Shown piece after piece: positions 8,661 to 17,843 of a stretch of DNA of 64,000 nucleotides. A model generated the notes under the pieces. It worked only from the letters and a program-made list of their open reading frames with translations, made no database searches and was not told the origin of the DNA. The position numbers and the translations under genes are program-made. The DNA comes from Amycolatopsis sacchari. GTDB lineage: Bacteria; Actinomycetota; Actinomycetes; Mycobacteriales; Pseudonocardiaceae. The stretch covers positions 1 through 64,000 of the forward strand of contig NZ_FORP01000020.1 in the NCBI RefSeq assembly GCF_900114035.1, given 5' to 3'. The number at the start of each line of letters is the position of its first letter. Position 1 is the stretch's first letter.

Positions 8661-9400
8661 CCCTGGTCCCCCAGCAGGTCCGCGAGGTCGTTCACCACCA
8701 CGTCGGCGCCGTGCGCGCGCAGCTCGTCCGCCTGGTTCGCGCGGTTGACGCCGACCACGTAACCGAAGTTACCCGCCCGGCCCGCCTGCACCCCCGCCAA
8801 TGCGTCCTCGAACACAGCGGCGTGTTCAGGCGCGACACCGAGCGCCCTGGCGCCCGCGAGGAACGAGTCGGGCGCGGGCTTGCCGCGCAGGCGCTCTTCG
8901 CGGATCACGATGCCGTCGATGCGGGCCTTGACGAACCGGCTCAGGTGCCCGGCCTCCAGCACCGCGGCGCCGTTCGCCGACGACGTCACCACGGCGATCG
9001 CCAGCCCGGCCTGCTCGGCGGCCTCCAGGTACCGCACCGAACCCGGGTACGGGTCGACGCCGTGTTCCTCGATGACCTTGAGCACCAGCTCGTTCTTGCG
9101 GTTGCCGAGGCCGTTGACGGTCGGCGTGCTCGGTGCGTCGTCGGGGGTGCCCTCGGGCAGCGTGATACCGCGGGACGTCAGGAACTCGCGGACGCCGTCG
9201 GCGCGCGAACGTCCGTCCACGTAGGTCGCGTAGTCGGCGTCCGTGAAGGGCTGAAAGCCCTCTCCGTCCCGTTCGCGCAGGAACGCGTCGAAGGTCTCCT
9301 TCCACGCTTCGCGGTGGAGGGCGGCGGTGCCGGTCAGCACACCGTCGAGGTCGAACAGGCAGGCGGTGATTCCTTCGGGCAGGCCGATCATGCCTCGCAC
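8657..9400 (-). CDS. Beta-phosphoglucomutase-family HAD hydrolase
   Basis: 247 aa. HAD motif I is [10 protein letters not shown] (nucleophile D17 and D19 from the GTG start), motif II lies in VVTSSANG, and the C-terminal acidic motif is [13 protein letters not shown]. The cap region has the beta-PGM pattern [12 protein letters not shown]. It should interconvert beta-glucose-1-phosphate and glucose-6-phosphate, feeding from the coupled GH65 enzyme. Two starts are possible, GTG at 9400 and ATG at 9391; neither has a strong ribosome site. Confidence 0.87.
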   Translation of the reverse strand: MRGMIGLPEGITACLFDLDGVLTGTAALHREAWKETFDAFLRERDGEGFQPFTDADYATYVDGRSRADGVREFLTSRGITLPEGTPDDAPSTPTVNGLGNRKNELVLKVIEEHGVDPYPGSVRYLEAAEQAGLAIAVVTSSANGAAVLEAGHLSRFVKARIDGIVIREERLRGKPAPDSFLAGARALGVAPEHAAVFEDALAGVQAGRAGNFGYVVGVNRANQADELRAHGADVVVNDLADLLGDQG

Positions 9401-9418
9401 CGTACCCGGCCGGACGGG

Positions 9419-9775
9419 CTACGGCAGCGCGTCCGGGTGGGGCCGGACGTGGTGGATCAGCTCGTGCACGGTGGCGTCGGCGAGCCGGTAGCGCACGACC
9501 CGCCCGGTGCGGTGGCCGGTCACGAGGCCGTGTGCGCGCAGCAGCCGCAGCGCCTGGGAGACCGCGGTGTCGGTCATGCCGGCCGCCGCCGCGAGATCGG
9601 TCACAGCGATCTCGCGGGCGTAGTGGATGCACACGAGCAGCGTCAGCCGCGACGGGTCGGCGAGGATCGAGAAGCGCTCGGCCCACCGCTGCACGACGGC
9701 CCGGTCGCCGAGGCCCTCGAGCGCGGCCGCGACCGCGGCGGGGTCGATCACACGGCGTTCCGGCTCCTCGGGCAT
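9419..9775 (-). CDS. ArsR/SmtB-family regulator
   Basis: 118 aa winged-helix repressor with the ArsR core ILADPSRLTLLVCIHYAREI, recognition helix region TDTAVSQALRLLRAHGLV and wing GRVVRYRLAD. The C-terminal helix (DATVHELIHHVRPH) is rich in histidines placed like the alpha-5 metal site of SmtB/NmtR-type sensors, so zinc, nickel or cobalt sensing is possible but unproven. No metal transporter lies next to it; the divergent neighbour is an amidase, 56 bp away. Confidence 0.85.
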   Translation of the reverse strand: MPEEPERRVIDPAAVAAALEGLGDRAVVQRWAERFSILADPSRLTLLVCIHYAREIAVTDLAAAAGMTDTAVSQALRLLRAHGLVTGHRTGRVVRYRLADATVHELIHHVRPHPDALP

Positions 9776-9831
9776 GGCGTCATGGTCTCATCGCGGCTGA
9801 TCGAGGCGGTGACATGGCCCATCATCGAACA

Positions 9832-11238
9832 ATGGATGAAATCTGCTTCGCCTCCGCTGTGGAGTTGCGGGACGCGCTCGCCGCGCGGGAGCTGTCCGCG
9901 CGCGAGGTGGTCCAGGCGCACCTCGACCGCATCGAGCGGGTGAACCCGGCCGTCAACGCGGTGGTCACCCTCGTGCCCGAGAAGGCTCTGGCCGCGGCGA
10001 AGGCCGCCGACGAGCTGGCCGCGTCGGGCGCGCCGCTGCCGCCGCTGCACGGGCTTCCGGTGGCGCACAAGGACACCCACGACACGGCCGGGATCCGCAC
10101 CACCTACGGTTCGCCGTTGTTCGCCGACCACGTGCCCGAGCGCGACGAGCTGATCGTGGCGCGGATGCGGGCGGCGGGCGTGATCACGCTGGGCAAGACG
10201 AACGTGCCGGAGTGGGCGGCCGGTTCGCACACGTTCAACCCGGTCTTCGGGTTGACGCGCAACCCCTACGATCTGAGCCGGTCCGCGGGTGGCAGCAGCG
10301 GGGGAGCGGCGGCCGCGCTCGCGTGCGGCCTGCACCCGCTGGCCGACGGCAGCGACATGGGCGGGTCGCTGCGGAACCCGGCGTCCTTCAACAACGTGGT
10401 CGGCTTCCGGCCCTCGCCGGGACGGGTACCAAGCCCGGACGCGCGGCTGGGCTGGGCGACGTTGTCGGTGCAGGGGCCGATGGCTCGGTCGGTGGAGGAC
10501 GTCGCGCTGTTGTTGTCGGCGGTGGCGGGGCCGGACCCGCGCTCGCCGATTTCCCTCGCCGAACCGGGCGCCGTCTTCGCGCGGCCGCTCGCGCGCGATC
10601 TCGCGGGGGCCCGGGTCGCGTGGTCGCCGGACCTCGGTGGCGCGGTGCCGGTCGAGCCGGAGGTGCGGGCGGCCGTCGAGGCGTCGGCGAAGGTGTTCGA
10701 GGAGCTGGGCTGCCTCGTCGAGCGGGACTGCCCGGACTTCTCCGGCGCCGACGAGGCGTTCCGCACGCTGCGGGCGTGGCAGTTCGAGGTGCAGTTCGGG
10801 CCGCTGCTCGGCTCGGGGGCGCTCAAGGAGACCATCCGCTGGAACACCGAGGAGGGCAGGCGGCTGACCGGGCCGGACCTGGGGCGGGCGGAGGTCCTGC
10901 GCACGGAGCTGTTCCGGCGCGTGCACGAGTTCTTCACGCGGTACGACTTCCTCGTGCTGCCGGTCAGCCAGGTGCCGCCGTTCGACGCGTCGCTGGAGTA
11001 CCCGGCGGAGGTCGACGGGGTGCCGATGGAGACGTACCTGGACTGGATGCGCTCGGCGTACTTCGTCTCGGTGACCGGCTGCCCCGCGCTGGCGGTGCCC
11101 GCCGGGTTCTCCCCGGCGGGCTTGCCGATCGGCGTGCAGATCGTCGGGCCGCACCTCGCCGACTTCGCGGTGCTGCAGGCCGGGCACGCCTTCGAGGGGG
11201 CGACGGGGTTCGGGCGGCGCAGACCGGTGACGGATTAA
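9832..11238 (+). CDS. Amidase signature family enzyme
   Basis: 468 aa. The Ser-cisSer-Lys triad is intact: K80 in PVAHKDTHDTAG, S155 in AGGSSGGAA and S179 in GSDMGGSLRNPA, with the family's usual spacing. It hydrolyses an amide bond; substrates in this family range from acetamide to aryl amides and the GatA transamidase reaction. No GatB/GatC partners are nearby, so a catabolic amidase is likelier. I start at the ATG at 9832; an ATG 18 bp upstream is possible. The TAA stop lies inside the left arm of the operator at 11236-11280. Confidence 0.88.
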   Translation: MDEICFASAVELRDALAARELSAREVVQAHLDRIERVNPAVNAVVTLVPEKALAAAKAADELAASGAPLPPLHGLPVAHKDTHDTAGIRTTYGSPLFADHVPERDELIVARMRAAGVITLGKTNVPEWAAGSHTFNPVFGLTRNPYDLSRSAGGSSGGAAAALACGLHPLADGSDMGGSLRNPASFNNVVGFRPSPGRVPSPDARLGWATLSVQGPMARSVEDVALLLSAVAGPDPRSPISLAEPGAVFARPLARDLAGARVAWSPDLGGAVPVEPEVRAAVEASAKVFEELGCLVERDCPDFSGADEAFRTLRAWQFEVQFGPLLGSGALKETIRWNTEEGRRLTGPDLGRAEVLRTELFRRVHEFFTRYDFLVLPVSQVPPFDASLEYPAEVDGVPMETYLDWMRSAYFVSVTGCPALAVPAGFSPAGLPIGVQIVGPHLADFAVLQAGHAFEGATGFGRRRPVTD

Positions 11239-11280
11239 GACAGTTGTCATAAGATGACGTCGGTTATGACAGCTGTCTTA
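11236..11280. promoter_or_regulatory. Large inverted-repeat operator before the thioesterase gene
   Basis: TAAGACAGTTGTCATAA (11236-11252) and TTATGACAGCTGTCTTA (11264-11280) are inverted copies with one mismatch in 17, separated by 11 bp. Each arm is itself a dyad, GACAGYTGTC, perfect in the right arm. This looks like two adjacent sites for a dimeric TetR- or MarR-like repressor. The ribosome site GGAGGG (11281-11286) of the thioesterase gene abuts it, so bound protein would block initiation. Confidence 0.8.
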
Positions 11281-11291
11281 GGAGGGTTTCG

Positions 11292-11789
11292 ATGGCGGAC
11301 GACGCGGTGCGGCAGAAGACGATCACGTGGGAGGACCCGCTCGCGGCGGCGGCACGGGGACGTGAGCTGCCGGGGCTGGAGTACCTCACGGAGATCGCCG
11401 AGGGCCGGATCCCCGGCGCGCCGATCGCCGCCCACCTCGGCATGCGCCTGGTGAAGGTGGCCGACGGGGAGGTGATCTTCACCGCCGTGCCGGACGAGTC
11501 CCTGTACAACCCGATCGGCCTGATCCACGGCGGGGTCGCCGCGACGCTGCTCGACTCGGCGATCGGCTGCGCGGTCCACACGAAGCTGGCGGCGGGGGTG
11601 CTGTACTCCTCCATCGAGCTGAAGGTGAACTACCTCAAGGCGATCCACCCCTCGGCGGGCGAGCTGCGGGCGTCGGGCCGGGTGGTGAAGGTGGGTTCGC
11701 GGGTGGCGTTCGGCGAGGCGGAACTGCGGGACGAGCAGGGCAACCTGCTGGCGACCGGTTCGGGGAGCTGCCTGGTGACGCGGCCGTGA
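11292..11789 (+). CDS. PaaI-family hotdog thioesterase
   Basis: 165 aa hotdog-fold protein. The family signature NPIGLIHGGVAATLLDSAIG (about 75-94) contains the HGG motif and the catalytic acidic residue on the long helix. The later strand SSIELKVNYLKAIHPSAGEL is typical of PaaI acyl-CoA thioesterases, which release CoA from aryl or medium-chain acyl-CoAs. A perfect GGAGGG lies 5 bp upstream of the ATG. Its stop overlaps the next gene by 4 bp (GTGA), so the two are one operon behind the operator at 11236. Confidence 0.87.
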   Translation: MADDAVRQKTITWEDPLAAAARGRELPGLEYLTEIAEGRIPGAPIAAHLGMRLVKVADGEVIFTAVPDESLYNPIGLIHGGVAATLLDSAIGCAVHTKLAAGVLYSSIELKVNYLKAIHPSAGELRASGRVVKVGSRVAFGEAELRDEQGNLLATGSGSCLVTRP

Positions 11790-12625
11790 CGGGACCGCGC
11801 GAGCTGTGGACGGTCCTGGAGGCCATCCACGACGTCACGTACTTCGCCCCGGAGGCGCGCGCGGCGCACGAAGCCGTGGGGCTGCGGGGTTTCTGGCGTG
11901 GCTACTTCGCGATGCGCGCGGCGCCGCTGGGCGAGGCCGGGGCCGGCACGGTGACCGCGGTGTTCCACAACTTCGCCCCGTCCTTCGTGGCTCGGGCCGT
12001 GCCGGAGGTGTGGACGATGGCGTCTCCCGCGCAGGCGCTAGCCGCTCGCAACGAGGGGGCGGTGGCCGCGTTGCGCGCCCACCTGCCGGGGCTGGACGCG
12101 GAACCGCTGGCCGAGGTCACGGCGGTGCTGCGGCGGATCGTCGGGTCGGCGCGCTGCGAGGGGCGCCCGCTCGCGGCGGCCAACGCTGAGTTGGAGTGGC
12201 CGGACGACCCGGTCGCCGCGCTGTGGCACGCCACCAGCGTGTTGCGCGAGCACCGCGGTGACGGGCACGTGGCGCTGCTCGTGTCCGAGGACATCGGCGG
12301 CCTGGAGGCGCACGTCCTGCGTGACGCCGAGGACGGCAGTAGGCAACTCATGCTGCGGAGCCGCGGCTGGACGGAGGAGGAGTGGCAGGCCGCGGCCGCT
12401 CGCCTGACGGCACGGGGGCTGCTCGCCGAGGGCGGGCTCAGCGCCGAGGGACGCCGTCTGCGCGAGCACATCGAACGCCGGACGGACGAGCTGGCCGCCC
12501 AGCCGTACGCCGCCGCCACGGACGCCGAGCTGCACGAACTCGACGCCGTGCTGCGGCCGCTGGCGAAGGCGCTCGTGCCGGCGGTCGTGCCCACGCCGAA
12601 CCCGGTCGGAGCACCGGAACCCTGA
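11786..12625 (+). CDS. SCO6745-type protein with a probable winged helix
   Basis: 279 aa, entirely helical in character. The opening RELWTVLEAIHDVTYFAPEAR, with the downstream GLRGFWRGYFAMRAAPLGEA, matches the SCO6745/SalK group common in actinomycetes. The C-terminal half (WTEEEWQAAAARLTARGLL then LSAEGRRLREHIE) resembles a MarR-like winged helix. The function is not established for the family. As the second gene behind a double-dyad operator it could be the repressor of its own operon or an effector-binding partner; this is inference. Confidence 0.6.
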   Translation: MTGPRELWTVLEAIHDVTYFAPEARAAHEAVGLRGFWRGYFAMRAAPLGEAGAGTVTAVFHNFAPSFVARAVPEVWTMASPAQALAARNEGAVAALRAHLPGLDAEPLAEVTAVLRRIVGSARCEGRPLAAANAELEWPDDPVAALWHATSVLREHRGDGHVALLVSEDIGGLEAHVLRDAEDGSRQLMLRSRGWTEEEWQAAAARLTARGLLAEGGLSAEGRRLREHIERRTDELAAQPYAAATDAELHELDAVLRPLAKALVPAVVPTPNPVGAPEP

Positions 12626-12631
12626 GGCGGG

Positions 12632-12862
12632 CTAAAAGCGCAGCCAGCCCACGGCCAGTGAGACGAGCAGCGCGGCGACGAGCACGGCCAGCACCACCGA
12701 CAGCACGATGGCGATCACCGGCACCGACCGGTGCTGGTCCGGCTCGTGGTGGGACAGGCCGAGCGTCGTCGAGCCGGAGTCCGGTGGGGTGTCGCCGGGC
12801 TGCACGCCGCCGCCCGGTTCGAGGCCGGGGGTGCGGTCGGGCTCGGGATCGGGGTTGCTCAT
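12632..12862 (-). CDS. Small DUF6480-like membrane protein
   Basis: 76 aa. A proline/glycine-rich N-terminal half (TPGLEPGGGVQPGDTPP) precedes one transmembrane helix (VIAIVLSVVLAVLVAALLVS). This is the usual shape of DUF6480 proteins, which often sit in actinomycete stress loci. It starts 8 bp after the Clp gene stop on the same strand and would share its sigma-B-type promoter. Function unknown. Confidence 0.6.
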   Translation of the reverse strand: MSNPDPEPDRTPGLEPGGGVQPGDTPPDSGSTTLGLSHHEPDQHRSVPVIAIVLSVVLAVLVAALLVSLAVGWLRF

Positions 12863-12869
12863 GGTCGGG

Positions 12870-15377
12870 TCACCTTCCCGCGGTGGCGGAGACGTCGAAG
12901 GACAGGCCCTGCTCGCCCGCGGAGACCCGGACCAGCGAACCCGGCCCGACGTCGCCGCGCAGCATCAGTTTCGACAGCTGGTTGTCCACTTCACGCTGGA
13001 TCGTGCGGCGCATCGGCCGGGCGCCGAACTCCGGCTGGTAGCCCTCGCGCGCCAGCCACGAGATCGCCTCCGGGGTGAACTCCACCGTGATGTCCTGCGC
13101 GTGCGCACGCCGTTTCGTCTGGTCCAGCAACAGGTCCGTGATCCGTTCCAGCTGGGCGGCGTCGAGCTTGCGGAACACGATGATCTCGTCGATCCGGTTG
13201 AGGAACTCCGGCCGGAAGGTGTCCCGCAGCCGCCGCATCAGGCGTTCCCGCAACGGCCGGTCGGTGTCCCCGGCGCCGCTCTGCACGAACCCGAGCGCGC
13301 CCTGCGTGCCGCTGGTGATCAGCTCCGAGCCGATGTTGCTCGTCATGATCAGCACGGTGTTGCCGAAGTTCACCGTGCGGCCGCGGCCGTCGGTGAGCCG
13401 CCCGTCGTCGAGCACCTGCAGCAGCACGTTGAAGATGTCGGGATGCGCTTTCTCGACCTCGTCGAGCAGCACCACCGAGTACGGGCGCCGCCGCACGGCC
13501 TCGGTCAGCTGCCCGGCCTCCTCGTAGCCGACGTAACCGGGCGGGGCGCCGATCAGCCGGGAGACGGTGTGCCGCTCGCCGTACTCCGACATGTCGATGC
13601 GGATCATCCGCTCCTGGTCGCCGAACAGCGCCTCGGCGAGTGCCCGCGCCAGCTCGGTCTTGCCCACGCCGGTGGGCCCGAGGAACAGGAAGCTGCCGAA
13701 CGGCCGGTTCGGCTCGGCGAGTCCCGCGCGCGAGCGGCGCACCGCCTCGGCCACCGCAGCCACGGCCTCGTCCTGCCCGATCACGCGCTCGTGCAGGTGG
13801 TCCTCCAGGCGCAGCAGGCGGTCGCGCTCGTCCTCGGTGAGCTGGCTGACCGGCACCCCGGTGAGCCGCGAGATCACCTCGGCGATGTCCTCGGGCGTCA
13901 CCTCCACCGTCCCGGATGGACGACCCGCCGAGTCGGCGTGCCGCAGCTGCTCGCGGATCGCGTTGATCTCGTCGCGGGCGCGGGAGGCGCGTTCGAAGTC
14001 CTCCTCGGCGATCGCCTGCTCCTTGTCGCGGTTCAGCTGTTCCAGCCTGCTTTCCAGCTCCCGCACCTGGTTCGGCCTGCGCCCGGCGCGCAGCCGCACG
14101 CGCGCGCCCGCCTGGTCGATCAGGTCGATCGCCTTGTCCGGCAGGAACCGGTCGGTCAGGTAGCGGTCGGACAGATCGGCGGCCGCCGCGAGGGCCTCGT
14201 CGGTGAAGCGGACCTGGTGGTGCGCCTCGTACCGGTCCCGCAGCCCGTGCAGGATCGAGATCGTGTCCTGGACGCTGGGTTCGGGCACGAGGATCGGCTG
14301 GAACCGCCGCTCCAGCGCGGGGTCCTTCTCGATGTTCTCGCGGTATTCGTCCAAAGTGGTCGCACCGACGATGTGCAGCTCGCCCCGGGCCAGCGCGGGC
14401 TTGAGCATGTTGCCCGCCCCCATCGACCCCTCCGACGAACCGGCGCCGACCACGGTGTGCAGCTCGTCGATGAACACGATCAGGTCGTCACGGTGCCCGC
14501 GGATTTCGTTGAGCAGGTTCGTCATCCGCTCCTCGAAGTCACCGCGGTAACGCGTGCCCGCGACCATCGCGGTGAGGTCCAGCTGCACGACGCGGCGCCC
14601 GGCGAGGCTGTCGGGCACGTCGCCGTCGGCGAGCCGCTGCGCGAGCCCCTCGACGATCGCCGTCTTGCCGACCCCGGCCTCGCCGATCAGCACCGGGTTG
14701 TTCTTGGTACGCCGGGAAAGCACCTCGATCGTCTGCTCGATCTCCTCGTCCCGGCCGACGACCGGATCGACGCCGCCTTCGCGCGCCTGCTCGGTGAGGT
14801 CACGGCCGTACTGGTCGAGCGTCGGCGTGTCGCCACGCCGCTGCTGCGGACCGCTCTGCTGCGGCCGCCCGGGCGGCGGCCCTTGCAGCGACTGGGGATC
14901 CACTCCGGCGCGGGCGAGGATGCGGCCCGCCTCCGAGTGGGGGTTGACCACGAGCGCGAGCAGCAGGTGCTGCGGCCCGATGTAGGACGAGCCCAGGCTG
15001 CGGGCGATGCCGTGCGCGTCCAGCAGCGCGCGCTTCGCGCCGGGCGCGAGCGCGGTGGGGGTGGAGCGCTCGGACCCCGGATGCCCTTCGAGTTCGCTCG
15101 CGATGGTTTCCGGCTTCGCACCGGCGTTTTCGAGCAGCTGGCGGGTCGCGGGCAGGCGCGTGGCCGCCCACAGCAGGTGCTCGGTGTCGACGTCGTCCCG
15201 GCCCTGCTCGGCCGCCTTGTCCGCGGCGTCGGAGATCAGCTCACGTGCCTGGTCGGTCAGCAACCGGGTGATGTCCACCGCCTGCGGCCGCCGCCCTGGC
15301 ATCGCGTTGCCGAAGAACTGGGCCAGGAACTGGTCGAACGGGCTCGGGCCGCCCGCGCCGGGGAAGAAACCAGTCAT
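12870..15377 (-). CDS. ClpC-like AAA+ unfoldase (Clp ATPase)
   Basis: 835 aa with two AAA+ modules. A short glycine-rich head ([14 protein letters not shown]) precedes the Clp N domain (about 40-180). NBD1 has Walker [15 protein letters not shown] and Walker [14 protein letters not shown]2 has Walker [15 protein letters not shown] and Walker [14 protein letters not shown]. Between them is a short coiled UVR-like element ([20 protein letters not shown]) in place of ClpB's long M domain. In NBD2 the LGF loop (GALGFVQSG) could dock a ClpP ring. It therefore looks like a stress-specific ClpC paralogue that feeds ClpP. Transcription probably starts from the promoter at 15389-15413, next to the sigma factor's stop codon. 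Confidence 0.88.
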   Translation of the reverse strand: MTGFFPGAGGPSPFDQFLAQFFGNAMPGRRPQAVDITRLLTDQARELISDAADKAAEQGRDDVDTEHLLWAATRLPATRQLLENAGAKPETIASELEGHPGSERSTPTALAPGAKRALLDAHGIARSLGSSYIGPQHLLLALVVNPHSEAGRILARAGVDPQSLQGPPPGRPQQSGPQQRRGDTPTLDQYGRDLTEQAREGGVDPVVGRDEEIEQTIEVLSRRTKNNPVLIGEAGVGKTAIVEGLAQRLADGDVPDSLAGRRVVQLDLTAMVAGTRYRGDFEERMTNLLNEIRGHRDDLIVFIDELHTVVGAGSSEGSMGAGNMLKPALARGELHIVGATTLDEYRENIEKDPALERRFQPILVPEPSVQDTISILHGLRDRYEAHHQVRFTDEALAAAADLSDRYLTDRFLPDKAIDLIDQAGARVRLRAGRRPNQVRELESRLEQLNRDKEQAIAEEDFERASRARDEINAIREQLRHADSAGRPSGTVEVTPEDIAEVISRLTGVPVSQLTEDERDRLLRLEDHLHERVIGQDEAVAAVAEAVRRSRAGLAEPNRPFGSFLFLGPTGVGKTELARALAEALFGDQERMIRIDMSEYGERHTVSRLIGAPPGYVGYEEAGQLTEAVRRRPYSVVLLDEVEKAHPDIFNVLLQVLDDGRLTDGRGRTVNFGNTVLIMTSNIGSELITSGTQGALGFVQSGAGDTDRPLRERLMRRLRDTFRPEFLNRIDEIIVFRKLDAAQLERITDLLLDQTKRRAHAQDITVEFTPEAISWLAREGYQPEFGARPMRRTIQREVDNQLSKLMLRGDVGPGSLVRVSAGEQGLSFDVSATAGR

Positions 15378-15388
15378 GGCAGGGCGGC

Positions 15389-15413
15389 TACCCGGGGCCC
15401 GTGGCCGCGAAAC
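15389..15413 (-). promoter_or_regulatory. Sigma-B-type promoter of the Clp gene
   Basis: On the minus strand GTTT (15413-15410), a 16-bp spacer and GGGTA (15393-15389) match the actinobacterial sigma-B/F consensus GNNT-N14-16-GGGTA. It lies 12 bp upstream of the Clp ATG, and its -35 is 4 bp past the stop of the sigma factor gene. Confidence 0.75.
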
Positions 15414-15416
15414 GGC

Positions 15417-16214
15417 TCACCGCTCGTCGGTGAGCTTCTCCCGCAGGTGCTGCAACGTCTGCGCGAGCAGCCGCGACACGTGCATCTGGGAGATGCCGAC
15501 CCGCTTGGCGATCTGCGTCTGCGTCATGTTGCCGAAGAAGCGCAGCATCAGGATCGTGCGCTCCCGTTCGGGGAGCTCGCGCAGCAACGGCTGCAGCGCC
15601 TCGTGGTTTTCGACGGATTCGAGCCCGTTGTCCTCTTCGCCGAGCGTGTCCGCGAGCGAAGCGGATTCGCTTTCCTCTCCGGCCGGCTTGTCGACGGAGA
15701 TGGCGTAGTACGCGTTGCCCGCCTGCAGCCCCTCGCTCACCTCGTCGACCGTGAGGTCGAGCGCGCGGGCGATTTCCGTCGGCGTCGGGGCGCGTCCGAG
15801 GCGCTGGCCCAGCTCACCGCTCACCTGCCCGATCTGCAGGTGCAGTTCCTTGAGACGCCGGGGCACCCGCACCGACCAGCTGGCGTCGCGGAAGTGCCTG
15901 CGCACCTCGCCCATGATCGTGGGCACCGCGAACGAGAGGAAGTCACTGCCACGGTCCGGTTCGAACCGGTCCACCGCGTTGATCAGCCCCACGCGGGCGA
16001 CCTGGACCAGGTCGTCGTAGGCCTCGCCGCGGCCGCTGAAGCGGCGGGCGATGTGCTCGGCCACGGACAGGTACTCCGTGACGAGCGCGGTCCGCAGGCT
16101 CTCCCGCCGCGGGTCGGCGGGATCGGTGGCGGCCAGCTGCTTGAACAGCGAGATCTTTTCCTCGTCGGACAGTTCGCCGGTACCTGCCTGGGTGCGGGAC
16201 TTGGCCACCGTCAT
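15417..16214 (-). CDS. SigB/SigF/SigG-type alternative sigma factor
   Basis: 265 aa group 3 sigma factor. Region 2 is RVGLINAVDRFEPDRGSDF with FAVPTIMGEVRRHFRD, region 3 is APTPTEIARALDLTVDEV, and region 4 ends in TQTQIAKRVGISQMHVSRLL. This is the SigB/F/G subfamily that drives general stress or development in actinomycetes and is normally held by an RsbW-type kinase. An anti-sigma kinase and a STAS protein lie 11 kb away at 26427-27390. A near-consensus promoter of its own class lies 63 bp upstream, suggesting positive autoregulation. Confidence 0.92.
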   Translation of the reverse strand: MTVAKSRTQAGTGELSDEEKISLFKQLAATDPADPRRESLRTALVTEYLSVAEHIARRFSGRGEAYDDLVQVARVGLINAVDRFEPDRGSDFLSFAVPTIMGEVRRHFRDASWSVRVPRRLKELHLQIGQVSGELGQRLGRAPTPTEIARALDLTVDEVSEGLQAGNAYYAISVDKPAGEESESASLADTLGEEDNGLESVENHEALQPLLRELPERERTILMLRFFGNMTQTQIAKRVGISQMHVSRLLAQTLQHLREKLTDER

Positions 16215-16276
16215 GCCCCGGACGCCCGCGGAACGCGGACCGAGCAGGTCCTGTGGTCTGGTCGCATGGTCCGGGC

Positions 16277-16301
16277 TACCCCGGTGGAACAGCGCTCAAT
16301 C
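16277..16301 (-). promoter_or_regulatory. Candidate sigma-B-type promoter of the sigma gene
   Basis: On the minus strand GATT (16301-16298), 16 bp and GGGTA (16281-16277). It fits GNNT-N16-GGGTA and is the same variant as the promoter at 30891. It lies 63 bp upstream of the sigma ATG. Confidence 0.55.
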
Positions 16302-16364
16302 CTGGTTGACCTGACCCGGTACGGGAAACCCCGGGCCCAGGTAACCGGCGAGGAGGTAACAACG

Positions 16365-16787
16365 ATGACCACTTCCGACATCCGCTCGCGCCCGCGCACG
16401 GCGGTGTCCCGGGCACTCGCGTTGGTGATCGGGGTCGTGTACCTGGCGCTGGGTGTCGTCGGGTTCTTCCTGATCGACCAGCCATTGTGGGTGTTCCACA
16501 CCGGCCCGTTGCTCGACGTGGTGCGCACCGCGCTCGGCCTGCTGGCGCTCGGGGCGGCGTGGCGCGGCGGGGCGGCCGCGCAGGTCGCCGGGTTCGTGCT
16601 GTTCTTCGGCCTCGCCGCGTTCACGGTGTACGGCTCGCTGTCCGCGGCGACCATGCAGCCGGGTGACGTCCGGCACTTCTTCGACGTGGGCTGGGGCGAC
16701 AACGTCCTGCACGGCGTCACCGCTGTCCTGGGCCTGGTCATGGGACTGCTGCCGCAGCGGGCTCGCACACGCTCAGGTGAAGTCTGA
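16365..16787 (+). CDS. DUF4383 membrane protein
   Basis: 140 aa with four predicted transmembrane helices (ALALVIGVVYLALGVVGFFL, VVRTALGLLALGAAW, QVAGFVLFFGLAAFTVYG, NVLHGVTAVLGLVMGLL). DUF4383 proteins are small polytopic membrane proteins of unknown function, frequent in actinomycete stress regulons. AGGAGG lies 8 bp before the ATG. The gene diverges from the sigma factor; no clear promoter of that class faces it. Confidence 0.75.
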   Translation: MTTSDIRSRPRTAVSRALALVIGVVYLALGVVGFFLIDQPLWVFHTGPLLDVVRTALGLLALGAAWRGGAAAQVAGFVLFFGLAAFTVYGSLSAATMQPGDVRHFFDVGWGDNVLHGVTAVLGLVMGLLPQRARTRSGEV

Positions 16788-16816
16788 ACACGGAGAGTAG
16801 CAGTTCTCTCGGGTGC

Positions 16817-16840
16817 GTTTAGCTGCTCCTTCCCGGGTGA
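16817..16840 (+). promoter_or_regulatory. Sigma-B-type promoter before the glycosyltransferase pair
   Basis: GTTT (16817-16820), 14 bp and GGGTGA (16835-16840). The ATG of the glycosyltransferase follows only 11 bp later without a ribosome site, so the transcript would be leaderless or nearly so. Confidence 0.6.
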
Positions 16841-16851
16841 ATGTTTCGACC

Positions 16852-17826
16852 ATGAAGAGGGCAGAGGAGGAGCGGCTCCGGGTACTCGTGTGGCACTCGC
16901 ACGGTTCCTACACCGGGGCGTTCGTGCGCGGGCGGCACGAGTACCTGCTGCCGGCCCTTCCCGAGGGCGGCAAATGGGGGATGGGCCGGGCCGGCCGGGA
17001 CTGGCCGGACTCGGCCAAGGAGGTCAGCCCGCGGCAGCTGCGGGACGACGGGTTCGACGTGGTCGTCCTGCAGCGCCGCGAGGAGCTCGACCTGGTCGAG
17101 CGCTGGACCGGGCGCAAGCCCGGCCGTGACGTGCCCGCGGTCTTCCTCGAGCACAACACGCCCACCGGGGACGTGCCGCGCACGCGGCACTTCCTCGCCG
17201 ACACCGGCGAAATCCCCATCGTCCACGTCACGCACTACAACCGGCTGATGTGGGACTCGGGCCGGGCGCCGACGACCGTGATCGAGCACGGCATCGTCGA
17301 CCCCGGCGAGCGCTACACCGGCGAGGACCCGGTGGCCGGTGTGGTGATGAACGAACCGGTCCGCCGCGGCAGGGCGGTGGGGGCGGACCTGCTGCCCGTG
17401 TTCGCGGAAGCGGCACCACTGCACGTCTTCGGCATCGGGGTCGAGAAACTGGCCTTCGGTGACCGGGTGCGGCCGAAGGGCGACCTCGGCCAGGAACAGA
17501 TGTACGACGAACTGGCCAGGTGCCGGCTGTACCTGCACACCCCGCGCTGGACGTCGCTGGGGCTTTCGCTGCTGGAAGCGATGCACCTGGGGATGCCGGT
17601 GGTCGCGGTGGCCAGCACGGAAGCCGCCCGCGCCGTGCCGAGGGAGGCCGGGTTCGTCTCGGCCGACGTCGCGGAGCTGACGGACGCGGTCCGTGCACTC
17701 GTTTCCGAACCCGAACTCGCGCACCGCATGGGCAAGAGCGCCCGCGAGTACGCGCTGGCGCACTACGGGCTCGAGGCGTTCCTGCGCAACTGGGACGACC
17801 TGCTCGAGCGGCTGGTGCGGAGCTGA
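16852..17826 (+). CDS. GT4-like glycosyltransferase
   Basis: 324 aa with the GT-B two-domain build. The N-terminal part has the acceptor-domain motif LVWHSHGSYTGAFVRGRHEY. The C-terminal domain has the nucleotide-sugar pattern TPRWTSLGLSLLEAMHLGMP, with the conserved E of the E-x7-E motif, and a trailing helix typical of GT4. Donor and acceptor are unknown. The ATG at 16852 is chosen because it follows the promoter at 16817-16840. The stop is 17 bp before the next glycosyltransferase gene, so the two form an operon. Confidence 0.8.
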   Translation: MKRAEEERLRVLVWHSHGSYTGAFVRGRHEYLLPALPEGGKWGMGRAGRDWPDSAKEVSPRQLRDDGFDVVVLQRREELDLVERWTGRKPGRDVPAVFLEHNTPTGDVPRTRHFLADTGEIPIVHVTHYNRLMWDSGRAPTTVIEHGIVDPGERYTGEDPVAGVVMNEPVRRGRAVGADLLPVFAEAAPLHVFGIGVEKLAFGDRVRPKGDLGQEQMYDELARCRLYLHTPRWTSLGLSLLEAMHLGMPVVAVASTEAARAVPREAGFVSADVAELTDAVRALVSEPELAHRMGKSAREYALAHYGLEAFLRNWDDLLERLVRS

Positions 17827-17843
17827 GACGTCTGGAGGTAGAC

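Noticed and set aside
9776-9831. An ArsR operator between the ArsR gene and the amidase, around CATCATCGAACAATGGATG.
   Set aside because: The dyad is weak (outer CATC/GATG only), and I could not align it convincingly to a known ArsR-type site.
16305-16328. GTTG-N14-GGGAAA before the DUF4383 gene.
   Set aside because: Two or more departures from consensus; not distinguishable from chance in this composition.
12708-16787. A plus-strand frame open for more than 1,300 codons across the Clp and sigma genes.
   Set aside because: It lies opposite two clearly coding genes, and its long openness follows from GC-rich codon bias. Only the last 140 codons, with their own ribosome site, form a real gene (DUF4383).
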